Notes under the pieces: model-generated
What the model was told of the DNA's origin: nothing
Seen by the model: only the letters and a program-made list of their open reading frames with translations
The model's database searches: none
In this document: piece after piece, positions 26,208 through 34,680 of the stretch
Position numbering within the stretch: the stretch's first letter is position 1
How the letters are laid out: every line of letters begins with the position of its first letter
Assembly (NCBI GenBank): GCA_022600175.1
Contig: JAHZKW010000025.1
Span: 1-34,680 of the forward strand
Source: Campylobacterota bacterium
Lineage (GTDB): Bacteria > Campylobacterota > Campylobacteria > Campylobacterales > QNZT01
DNA: 34,680 nucleotides
Reading direction: 5' to 3'
Program-made: the position numbers and the translations under genes

Positions 26208-28781
26208 ATGAGCTTAATTAATGAATATAAAGCACATACTGAAGAGAGAGCAGAACTGGGTGTTCCTCCATTGGCTTTGACAGCTGATCAAGCTGCACAA
26301 CTTGTTGAATTACTGAAAGCATCACCTATCGCGGATATAGACTATGCTATGGATATGTTTGAGAGTAAAGTTCCAGCGGGTGTTGATGATGCGGCATATG
26401 TAAAAGCAGCATTTTTAAATGATATCGTGCAAGGAAATGCAACATGTGAAGCAATTGATGCAGTAAAAGCGTGTAAAATCTTAGGAAAAATGCTTGGTGG
26501 ATTTAATGTAAAACCACTTGTTGAAGCACTAAAGGTTGATGGTGAAGTTGCAGATACAGCAGCAGAACAACTTAAAAATACACTACTTGTATATGATTCA
26601 TTTAATGATGTAAAATCCTTAATGGATGGTGGTAATGCTAAAGCAAAAGAGATTGTAGAGTCTTGGGCAAATGCAGAGTGGTTTTATAACAAACCTGAGA
26701 TGGAAAAAGAGATCACAGTGACTGTGTATAAAATTCCAGGTGAGACGAATACAGATGATTTATCTCCTGCAAGTGAAGCGTTCACTAGACCAGATATTCC
26801 ACTACATGCAAACTCATTTTTAATCAATAGAATGGATAATCCACTTGATACTATGAATGAGTTGAGAAAAAAAGGGAATCCTTTAGCATATGTTGGTGAT
26901 GTAGTTGGAACGGGAAGTTCAAGAAAATCAGGTATCAACTCACTGCAATGGCATATGGGGGTTGATATTCCAGGAATTCCAGGAAAAAGAACAGGTGGTA
27001 TCGTTATTGGTGATATTATTGCTCCAATTTTCTTTAACACAGCAGAAGATGGTGGATGTATCCCTATCCAAGCGCCTACAGCTAACTTAAATACTGGTGA
27101 TGTTATTACAGTTAAACCTTACGAGGGTGTAATTGAGTGTGATGGTAAAGTGGTTTCAGAATTTGAAATTCAACCAAATACACTTCCAGATGAGATGAGA
27201 GCAGGCGGACGTGTTCCATTAATTATTGGTAAAGGTCTTACGGCTAAAGCTAGAGAAGCATTAGGTATGGACGCAGGAGATATCTTTATGGCTCCAGCAC
27301 AGCCAGATGATAATGGTAAAGGATATACATTAGCGCAAAAAATGGTAGGTGGCGCTTGTGGACTTGAAGGTGTAAAACCAGGTATGTATTGTGAGCCAGT
27401 ATGTACCACAGTTGGTTCTCAAGATACAACAGGTGGTATGACAAGAGACGAGATTAAAGATCTTGCAGCATTAAGTTTTGGTGCTGACTTTGTTCTTCAA
27501 TCATTCTGTCACACATCAGCTTATCCAAAACCAGCAGATATCAAGCTTCACCATACACTTCCACAGTTTATGACTGAGAGAAAAGGTTTTACACTTCGTC
27601 CGGGTGATGGTGTTATTCACTCATGGTTAAATAGAATGTGTATGCCAGATACTGTTGGTACAGGTGCCGATTCACACACAAGATTTCCAATAGGTATCTC
27701 ATTCCCAGCTGGTTCTGGTCTTGTTGCTTTTGCAGGTGTTACAGGTATGATGCCTCTTACGATGCCAGAGTCTGTACTTGTAAGATTTACAGGTGAGATG
27801 CAACCAGGTATTACACTGAGAGATATGGTAAATGCGATTCCTCATCAAGCGATTAAAGATGGTCTTTTAACAGTAGAGAAAGCGGGTAAGAAAAATATCT
27901 TCTCTGGACGTGTTTTAGAGATTGAAGGTCTTGAAACGTTGAAGTGTGAGCAAGCATTTGAGCTTTCAGATGCATCAGCAGAGCGTTCAGCAGCTGCGTG
28001 TACAGTAAAACTTGACAAAGAGCCAGTGATTGAGTACTTAGAGTCTAACATCGCTCTTATTGAAGAGTTGATTGCACAAGGGTATGAAGATAAAGCAACG
28101 TTAGAGAGACGTGCACAAAAGATGAGAGACTGGGTTGCTAATCCAGTATTGATGGAAGCTGATGCTGATGCTGATGCTGAGTATGCAGCGGTGATTGAGA
28201 TCAACATGTCAGAGATTAAAGAGCCGATTGTTGCTTGTCCAAATGATCCAGATGATGTTAAAACACTTTCAGAAGTACATGCAGCAGGTTTAAGAACTGA
28301 AGTTGATGAAGTATTTGTTGGTTCTTGTATGACAAATATCGGTCTTTTTAGAGCAAATGCAGAAGTACTTAGAGGTGAAGGTCAAGTAGATACAAAACTA
28401 TGGATATGTCCTCCAACGAAAATGGATGAGAAGACATTGACCGAAGAGGGTTATTATTCAGTATTTGGCATGGCGGGTGCGAGAATTGAGCCACCAGGGT
28501 GTTCACTATGTATGGGTAACCAAGCAGCAGTTAAGCAAAATGCATGGGTATTCTCTACAAGTACAAGAAACTTTGATAACAGACTGGGTAAAGGTTCTCA
28601 GGTTTATTTAGGTTCTGCTGAACTTGCTGCTGTGGTTGCACTCAAAGGTAAGATTCCAACTGCTGCTGAGTACTTAGATATTGTTGCAGATAAAATCACA
28701 CCTGAAATGACAGATGATGTTTATAAATATCTCAATTTCCATAAAGTGAGTAAAGACGATCTTTCGGCAATGGTTGAATAA
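26208..28781 (+). CDS. acnB: Aconitate hydratase B
   Basis: [73 protein letters not shown]; full-length AcnB pattern. Confidence 0.96.
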   Translation: MSLINEYKAHTEERAELGVPPLALTADQAAQLVELLKASPIADIDYAMDMFESKVPAGVDDAAYVKAAFLNDIVQGNATCEAIDAVKACKILGKMLGGFNVKPLVEALKVDGEVADTAAEQLKNTLLVYDSFNDVKSLMDGGNAKAKEIVESWANAEWFYNKPEMEKEITVTVYKIPGETNTDDLSPASEAFTRPDIPLHANSFLINRMDNPLDTMNELRKKGNPLAYVGDVVGTGSSRKSGINSLQWHMGVDIPGIPGKRTGGIVIGDIIAPIFFNTAEDGGCIPIQAPTANLNTGDVITVKPYEGVIECDGKVVSEFEIQPNTLPDEMRAGGRVPLIIGKGLTAKAREALGMDAGDIFMAPAQPDDNGKGYTLAQKMVGGACGLEGVKPGMYCEPVCTTVGSQDTTGGMTRDEIKDLAALSFGADFVLQSFCHTSAYPKPADIKLHHTLPQFMTERKGFTLRPGDGVIHSWLNRMCMPDTVGTGADSHTRFPIGISFPAGSGLVAFAGVTGMMPLTMPESVLVRFTGEMQPGITLRDMVNAIPHQAIKDGLLTVEKAGKKNIFSGRVLEIEGLETLKCEQAFELSDASAERSAAACTVKLDKEPVIEYLESNIALIEELIAQGYEDKATLERRAQKMRDWVANPVLMEADADADAEYAAVIEINMSEIKEPIVACPNDPDDVKTLSEVHAAGLRTEVDEVFVGSCMTNIGLFRANAEVLRGEGQVDTKLWICPPTKMDEKTLTEEGYYSVFGMAGARIEPPGCSLCMGNQAAVKQNAWVFSTSTRNFDNRLGKGSQVYLGSAELAAVVALKGKIPTAAEYLDIVADKITPEMTDDVYKYLNFHKVSKDDLSAMVE

Positions 28782-28791
28782 AGACGACACT

Positions 28792-28822
28792 ATTATACCC
28801 TGTAATGTTAACAGGGTATAAT
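28792..28822. terminator. Perfect 12-bp inverted repeat hairpin between acnB and mltG
   Basis: ATTATACCCTGT-aatgtta-ACAGGGTATAAT. Confidence 0.6.
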
Positions 28823-28829
28823 GATACTT

Positions 28830-29795
28830 ATGATTAAAAAAATTCTTAAATATTTTCTGATTCTTATTCTCGTAATTCTTATTTCTGTGGGTGCTTTATA
28901 TAGCTACATACAAAATCATTTAGATACTTCCGTTAAAACTTCAAAAGTACTTTTTATCCCTAAAGGGTCAACTAAATCTGTGATACACTATTTAACCAGA
29001 GAGGGTATAGAGATGCAGTTTTTTGATTATTATCTTCTAAAGTATTATGGTTATCCACAAGCAGGTTGGATTGATTTAGGTGCCCAGTCAATGACACGCT
29101 CAGAGTTTTATTACAAAATTACACACTCCAAAGCTGCTGTTAGAGAAATCACTTTAATCCCTGGGGAGACAAAAGAGATCTTTTTTGCACAAATTTCTGG
29201 AAAATTAGATCTTAATCAAACAAAACTTTTAAACCATTATCAAAAGATTGCACCATTTTCTGATGGCGTTATTTTAGCAGATACTTATAGTGTACCAATT
29301 GGAATTGATGAAGTGAGTTTAATAGAACATTTGTTAGAGAGCTCATTAAAATCTCATCGTTTGTATGCAAAAGAGGCATTAGTCTCTTTTGACACCGAGA
29401 AATGGTTTAAAAAGTATATTACTATGGCTTCTATTATTACTAAAGAAGCTGCAGGAAAAGATGAATTTCCATTGGTATCAGCGGTCATCTATAATCGTCT
29501 TAAAATTAATATGCCATTACAGATGGATGGTACATTAAATTACAAATATCAATCACATAAAAAAGTGACTGCAAAGATGATTAGAGAAGATGATTCTATT
29601 TATAATACGTATAAGCATCATGGATTACCACCTCACCCAATTTGTGCTGTTACCAAAGAGGCAATTATGGCAGCTATTCATCCAAGTGATGTGAATTATC
29701 TCTACTTTGTAAGAGAAAAAAATGGAAAACATTACTTCTCAAATAGCTATAAAAAGCATCTACAAGCAATAAAGCGATCCAATAGTGTGAAATAA
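28830..29795 (+). CDS. mltG: Endolytic transglycosylase MltG (YceG-like)
   Basis: Single N-terminal TM helix, MASIITKEAAGKDEFPLVSAVIYNRLKINMPLQMDGTLNY, GLPPHPICAVTKEAIMAAIHP. Start ATG 28821 or 28830. Confidence 0.92.
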   Translation: MIKKILKYFLILILVILISVGALYSYIQNHLDTSVKTSKVLFIPKGSTKSVIHYLTREGIEMQFFDYYLLKYYGYPQAGWIDLGAQSMTRSEFYYKITHSKAAVREITLIPGETKEIFFAQISGKLDLNQTKLLNHYQKIAPFSDGVILADTYSVPIGIDEVSLIEHLLESSLKSHRLYAKEALVSFDTEKWFKKYITMASIITKEAAGKDEFPLVSAVIYNRLKINMPLQMDGTLNYKYQSHKKVTAKMIREDDSIYNTYKHHGLPPHPICAVTKEAIMAAIHPSDVNYLYFVREKNGKHYFSNSYKKHLQAIKRSNSVK

Positions 29796-29818
29796 AGTAA
29801 CACAAGCCACTTTTAATA

Positions 29819-29833
29819 GTTACTTTTAGTAAC
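29819..29833. promoter_or_regulatory. Palindrome GTTACTTTTAGTAAC upstream of icd, candidate TCA-cycle operator
   Basis: Identical to 26130..26144; extra half-site GTAACAC at 29797..29803. Confidence 0.6.
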
Positions 29834-29913
29834 ACTCCTCATTTTTTTATGAAAGATAAACATTATAAAAGATAATATTATTCTTACAAATTTCAAAAAT
29901 ATGAGGACAGAAC

Positions 29914-32085
29914 ATGGCAAAAATTATTTGGTCAAAAATTGATGAGGCTCCAGCTTTAGCAACTTATTCACTACTACCAATCGTTAATGCTTTTACAAAA
30001 GAAGCAGGTGTAGAAGTAGTGCTTAGTGATATATCACTAGCAGGTCGTGTGTTAGCGAGTCAAGGTCTAGCTGAAGATGAATTATCAAAACTAGGTGAAG
30101 TGGTACTTCAAGAAGATGGAAATATTATTAAACTTCCAAACATCTCTGCGTCTGTTGGTCAGCTTAAAGATTGTATTGCTGAGCTTCAAAGCCAAGGTCA
30201 CGATATCCCTAACTATCCAGAAAACCCTGCAAATGCTGAAGAAGAAGAGATTCAAGCAAAATATAGTGTATGTTTAGGTTCAGCGGTTAACCCAGTTCTT
30301 AGAGAGGGTAACTCAGACAGACGTGCAGCTGTAGCAGTTAAGAATTTTGCTCAGAAAAACCCACACAGACTTAAGCCATTTGCTGAAGACTCAAAAGCAT
30401 ATGTAGCCCATATGGGTGGAAAAGGTGACTTTTTTGCACATGAAAAATCAGTAACATCTGCAAAAGATCAAAAAGTGACTATCGCACTTAACGGTAAAGA
30501 GTTAACATCTATTGATGTACTTGCTGGAGAAGTTCTTGATGGTACTTTTATGTCAATTTCTGCTTTAAGAGCATTTTATAAGCAAACAATTCAAGATGCT
30601 AAAGACAAAGGTCTTATCTGGTCACTACACCTTAAAGCAACAATGATGAAAATCTCTGATCCAATTATGTTTGGTCATGGTTTTGAAATCTTTTTTGAAG
30701 ATGTATTCGCTAAGTATGCTGATACGTTCAAAGCGTTAGGTGTTAATCCTAACATGGGTATGAGTGATTTAGAGAAGAAAATCGCTGGTCATGCTCAAGA
30801 AGCTGAAATCAAAGCAGCTTTCCAAGCAGTTGTAGATGCTGATGCTCCTAAGATTGCAATGGTTGATTCTGATAAAGGTACAACAAACTTTAATGCATCT
30901 AACGATGTTATTATTGATGCTTCTATGCCAGTTGTTGTTCGTGAAGGTGGTAAACAATGGGATAGAAATGGTGACGCCCTTGAAACTGTTGCTGTTGTTC
31001 CAGATTCTACATATGCAATGTTCCACGAAGAGATGGTTGCTGATTGTGTTAAAAATGGTCAATATGATGTATCTACTATGGGTGCAATGCAAAATATCGG
31101 TCTTATGGCACAAAAAGCAGAAGAGTATGGTTCTCACCCAACTACATTTGAATTAGCTGAAGCTGGTACAGTGACTGTAACAGGTGAAGATGGGGAGCTT
31201 ATGAGCTTTGAGTGTGAAGCTGGTGACATCTGGAGACTAGCACGTACTAAAGATATTCCAATTAGAGACTGGGTACGTTTAACTGTTGAAAGAACAAGAA
31301 TCGAAGGTATTCCTGCTATATTCTGGTTAGATGAGAACAGAGCGCATGATGCGGAACTTCTTAAAAAAGTAAACGAGTATCTTAAAGATCATGATACAGA
31401 TGGTTTAGATATTCAATTTATGAAAGTGACTGATGCTACACGTTTTACAAATGCACGTGTTAGAGAAGGTAAAAATACTATCGCTGCAACTGGTAACGTA
31501 TTAAGAGATCACTTAACTGATATGTACCCTATTTTAGAGCTTGGTACTTCAGCAAAAATGCTTTCTATCGTTCCACTTATTGCTGGTGGTGGTCTATTTG
31601 AAACGGGTGCTGGTGGTTCTGCTCCTAAGCACGTTGATCAGTTCAATGAGACAGGTCACTTAAGATGGGATTCTCTTGGTGAGTTCTTGGCACTTGCGGA
31701 GTCATTAAGAATGATCAATCAAAAGAACGCTAATGACAAACTAACTGCTATGACTGCTGGGCTTGATGCTGCGAATCAAGGTTATCTTGATAACAACAAA
31801 GCTCCAGGAAGAAAAGTAGGTCAGCCAGATAATAAAGCATCTCACTTCTATGTGGCACAATACTGGGCAAATGCACTTGCAAAATCTGATAATGCAGAAT
31901 TAGCAGCGAAATTTGCTCCTGTAGCTGAAGCGTTAACTGCTAAAGAAGAACAAATTATGTCTGAGCTTATGGCTGTTGAAGGTAAGGCTCAAGATGTTGG
32001 TGGTTACTTTAATCCAGATGACGCTAAAGCGGAAGCTGCGATGAGACCATCTGCAACACTTAATAGCATTATTGACGCTATATAA
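29914..32085 (+). CDS. icd: Isocitrate dehydrogenase, monomeric NADP-dependent type
   Basis: MAKIIWSKIDEAPALATYSLLPIVNAFTKEAGVEV..., 723 aa, SDRRAAVAVKNFAQKNPHRL; characteristic of monomeric IDH. Confidence 0.95.
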   Translation: MAKIIWSKIDEAPALATYSLLPIVNAFTKEAGVEVVLSDISLAGRVLASQGLAEDELSKLGEVVLQEDGNIIKLPNISASVGQLKDCIAELQSQGHDIPNYPENPANAEEEEIQAKYSVCLGSAVNPVLREGNSDRRAAVAVKNFAQKNPHRLKPFAEDSKAYVAHMGGKGDFFAHEKSVTSAKDQKVTIALNGKELTSIDVLAGEVLDGTFMSISALRAFYKQTIQDAKDKGLIWSLHLKATMMKISDPIMFGHGFEIFFEDVFAKYADTFKALGVNPNMGMSDLEKKIAGHAQEAEIKAAFQAVVDADAPKIAMVDSDKGTTNFNASNDVIIDASMPVVVREGGKQWDRNGDALETVAVVPDSTYAMFHEEMVADCVKNGQYDVSTMGAMQNIGLMAQKAEEYGSHPTTFELAEAGTVTVTGEDGELMSFECEAGDIWRLARTKDIPIRDWVRLTVERTRIEGIPAIFWLDENRAHDAELLKKVNEYLKDHDTDGLDIQFMKVTDATRFTNARVREGKNTIAATGNVLRDHLTDMYPILELGTSAKMLSIVPLIAGGGLFETGAGGSAPKHVDQFNETGHLRWDSLGEFLALAESLRMINQKNANDKLTAMTAGLDAANQGYLDNNKAPGRKVGQPDNKASHFYVAQYWANALAKSDNAELAAKFAPVAEALTAKEEQIMSELMAVEGKAQDVGGYFNPDDAKAEAAMRPSATLNSIIDAI

Positions 32086-32101
32086 TTACGTTATTAGAAT
32101 A

Positions 32102-32130
32102 TAAAGATTGTGATTTTTTCACAATCTTTA
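32102..32130. terminator. Perfect 12-bp hairpin TAAAGATTGTGA-TTTTT-TCACAATCTTTA between icd and mdh
   Basis: Direct reading; terminator or attenuator-like. Confidence 0.6.
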
Positions 32131-32185
32131 TTCTCACAGGTCTCTTATTCAGATTGAAAACATAAAAAATAGTTGGAGCGATAAC

Positions 32186-33142
32186 ATGAGAAAGAGTAAA
32201 AAAGTCACTGTTGCTGGTACAGGTAATGTTGGTTCGACTGTAGCTTTTATTTTAGCTATGAATGGTTTATGTCATGAGGTGGTACTTCGTGGACGTGATA
32301 TAGATATAGCTAAGGGAAAAGCGCTTGACATGTCTCAAGCTGCTAATGCTGCTAGACAACATACTGTTGTAAGAGCTGCTGAAAAACCTGAAGATATTGC
32401 TGGTAGTGATATTGTTGTTATCACTGCAGGTGCTCCTAGAACACCAGGTATGAGTCGTGATGATCTTCTGGTCAATAATGCTGCGATCTCAAGAAAAATT
32501 GTTAAAGATGTTGTAAAGTATGCCCCTGACGCAATCATAATTACGGTTGCAAACCCACTAGATGTTATGACCTATGTTGCTTTAAAAGAGAGTGGTTTTC
32601 CACGGGAGCGTGTTATGGGGATGGCAGGAATATTAGATAGTGCACGTATGGCGCACTTTATCTATGAAAAACTCCAATTTGGTGCAGGGCAGATTAGAGC
32701 ATCTGTGATGGGTGGACATGGTGATGCTATGGTTCCACTTCCAAAATTTACCACCGTTGCAGGTGTACCTATTTCGGATCTTTTAACTCCTGCTGAGATT
32801 GCTGAAGTGGTTGAGAAGACGAAAAATGGTGGTGCGGAAATTGTTGGATTACTTAAAACGGGATCTGCTTATTATGCGCCCGCTAAGTCTGCTGCTTTAA
32901 TGGTTGAAGCGATACTAAAAGATACAAAACAGATTCACTCATGTGCTGTCTATTTAGATGGTGAGTTTGGATATAAAAATGTTGTGAGTGGTGTACCAGC
33001 GATGATTGGTGCAAATGGTGTTGAAAAAATTGTAGATGAGATCAATCTCAACGATGAACAGATTGCATGGTTTAAAAATTCAGTTGCGTCTGTACAATCT
33101 TTGATAGATGTACTTTATGAAAATAAGTTTTTTGAGGAATAG
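32186..33142 (+). CDS. mdh: Malate dehydrogenase
   Basis: [19 protein letters not shown]-binding motif, [26 protein letters not shown]. Confidence 0.94.
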   Translation: MRKSKKVTVAGTGNVGSTVAFILAMNGLCHEVVLRGRDIDIAKGKALDMSQAANAARQHTVVRAAEKPEDIAGSDIVVITAGAPRTPGMSRDDLLVNNAAISRKIVKDVVKYAPDAIIITVANPLDVMTYVALKESGFPRERVMGMAGILDSARMAHFIYEKLQFGAGQIRASVMGGHGDAMVPLPKFTTVAGVPISDLLTPAEIAEVVEKTKNGGAEIVGLLKTGSAYYAPAKSAALMVEAILKDTKQIHSCAVYLDGEFGYKNVVSGVPAMIGANGVEKIVDEINLNDEQIAWFKNSVASVQSLIDVLYENKFFEE

Positions 33143-33144
33143 GA

Positions 33145-34536
33145 ATGGAATTTAGAATAGAAAAAGATACAATGGGGGAGATGCGAGTTCCCAAAGATGC
33201 TTATTGGGCTGCACAAACACAACGAAGTATCCAAAACTTTAAAATTGGTGAAGAGACAATGCCGTATGAAATTACAAGAGGTTTTTCATACCTTAAAAAA
33301 GCAGTCGCTTTAGTCAACAAAGATCTTGGGAATCTTGATGCTAATAAAGCTGATGCTATAGCACAAGCAGCTGACGACATGTTGGCTGGTAAGCTTGATG
33401 GAAACTATCCTTTGGTTGTATGGCAGACAGGTTCAGGTACACAATCGAATATGAATAACAATGAAGTGTTAGCCAATCGTGCAACGGAGATTTTGGGAGG
33501 AGATTTTAGAGTAGAGAAATTGGTACACCCAAATGATGACGTCAATAAATCACAAAGTTCAAATGATACCTATCCAACAGCCCTTCATGTTGCGGCAATC
33601 ATTGCAGTAGAAGAGCAGCTACTTCCAGCAATTGAGAAACTTAAAAACACACTTGATGAAAAGTCTGCAAAATTTGATACGATTGTAAAGATTGGTAGAA
33701 CACATCTACAAGATGCAACACCGTTAACGCTTGGTCAAGAGATCAGCGGTTGGTCTGAAATGCTTAAAAAATCACACAAAATGGTCATTGATTCGCTTGA
33801 TGCCGTACGTGAACTGGCACTTGGTGGTACAGCTGTAGGTACTGGGCTCAATGCTCATCCTGAACTTGGAGAGAGAGTAGCAAAAAAACTTAGTGAATTA
33901 ACAGGACATGATTTTATTACCGCACCAAATAAATTCCACGCACTTACTTCTCATGATGCTTTAGTCTTTACACATGGTGCTATTAAGGCACTCTCTGCAG
34001 ATATGATGAAAATAGCTAATGATGTTAGATGGTTGGCTTCAGGTCCAAGATGTGGTATTGGTGAAATTGAAATTCCTGCAAATGAGCCAGGGAGTTCTAT
34101 CATGCCTGGTAAAGTTAATCCTACACAGAGTGAAGCAGTAACAATGGTGACATGTCAGGTAATGGGGAATGATACAGCTATTGGTATTGCAGCAAGTCAA
34201 GGTAATTTTGAACTCAATGTTTTTAAACCTGTTATTGCGTATAACTTTTTACAATCTGTACGACTTATGACAGATTGTATTATCTCATTTAACGATAATG
34301 CAGCTGTAGGGATAGAGCCAAATATTGAGAATATTGATAACTTCTTACATAACTCATTGATGTTAGTAACTGCATTAAATCCACATATTGGTTATGAAAA
34401 TGCAGCGAAAATTGCAAAAACTGCACATACTAATGGCACTACTTTAAAAGAAGAAGCGATTAATTTAGGACTATTGACTTCAGAAGAGTTTGATAAATAT
34501 GTTAAGCCAGAAGAGATGATTGCCCCAAAAGCTTAG
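33145..34536 (+). CDS. fumC: Fumarate hydratase class II
   Basis: [59 protein letters not shown]. Confidence 0.96.
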   Translation: MEFRIEKDTMGEMRVPKDAYWAAQTQRSIQNFKIGEETMPYEITRGFSYLKKAVALVNKDLGNLDANKADAIAQAADDMLAGKLDGNYPLVVWQTGSGTQSNMNNNEVLANRATEILGGDFRVEKLVHPNDDVNKSQSSNDTYPTALHVAAIIAVEEQLLPAIEKLKNTLDEKSAKFDTIVKIGRTHLQDATPLTLGQEISGWSEMLKKSHKMVIDSLDAVRELALGGTAVGTGLNAHPELGERVAKKLSELTGHDFITAPNKFHALTSHDALVFTHGAIKALSADMMKIANDVRWLASGPRCGIGEIEIPANEPGSSIMPGKVNPTQSEAVTMVTCQVMGNDTAIGIAASQGNFELNVFKPVIAYNFLQSVRLMTDCIISFNDNAAVGIEPNIENIDNFLHNSLMLVTALNPHIGYENAAKIAKTAHTNGTTLKEEAINLGLLTSEEFDKYVKPEEMIAPKA

Positions 34537-34600
34537 TTTTCTGTGAGAAGCGTAAAAAATGCTTAAAAAAGTTTTCACTTAAGTTAAGACTTATACAATT

Positions 34601-34613
34601 TCGCATTTTGCGA
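34601..34613. terminator. Short hairpin TCGCA-TTT-TGCGA between fumC and next gene
   Basis: Direct reading; a T-run follows after a few nt. Confidence 0.3.
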
Positions 34614-34667
34614 GAAGAATTTTTTAGCAATTTTTCTGATGAAAAAAATTATACAAAAGGAGAATAT

Positions 34668-34680
34668 ATGAACATACATG
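34668..34680 (+). CDS. sucC: Start of next gene, probably succinyl-CoA ligase beta subunit (partial)
   Basis: aaaggag RBS then ATG AAC ATA CAT G = MNIH(D/E...), matching the SucC N-terminus MNIHEYQ; TCA gene context. Only 4 codons visible. Confidence 0.5.

Noticed and set aside
30769-31156. ORFs 122 aa (-) and 106 aa (+) within icd
   Set aside because: Shadow frames in a highly conserved enzyme gene.
1-34680. CRISPR arrays, rRNA genes, prophage or retron-like elements
   Set aside because: Scanned by eye for regularly spaced repeats, reverse transcriptase, integrase or phage structural motifs; none supported.

Overview
This 34.7 kb AT-rich window looks like a Campylobacterota (Sulfurimonas/Sulfurovum-like) chromosome; the lineage is inferred from gene content and codon style. 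There are four blocks. (1) 0-3.4 kb: a Fur-family regulator (minus strand, truncated by the window start) divergent from a Cys/His-rich lipoprotein and an overlapping TonB-dependent receptor with His-rich segments. This is a candidate zinc/metal uptake module with a palindromic operator candidate in the divergent promoter. (2) 3.6-15.2 kb: an iron/siderophore-type accessory island. It holds two divergent AraC (PchR/YbtA-like) / TonB-receptor cassettes with a near-identical promoter element. Each is preceded by an AraC C-terminal remnant lying tail-to-tail with the intact AraC. The second receptor looks C-terminally truncated. An IS3-type OrfA N-terminal remnant lies at the left edge. Between the cassettes is a compositionally distinct ABC ATPase plus a 1128-aa ABC-2 permease fused to an M1-peptidase-like domain that lacks HExxH. 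(3) 15.3-21.2 kb: a NitT/TauT-type ABC transporter operon ending in an NnrS-like gene, with FNR/NnrR-like and Fur-like sites upstream, then GNAT, alpha/beta hydrolase and HAD genes. (4) 21.2-34.7 kb: core genes, namely tRNA-Leu(CAA), HU, flgL, ftsK, acnB, mltG, monomeric icd, mdh, fumC and the start of a probable sucC. A perfect 15-bp palindrome, GTTACTTTTAGTAAC, occurs upstream of both acnB and icd. No CRISPR array or rRNA was seen.
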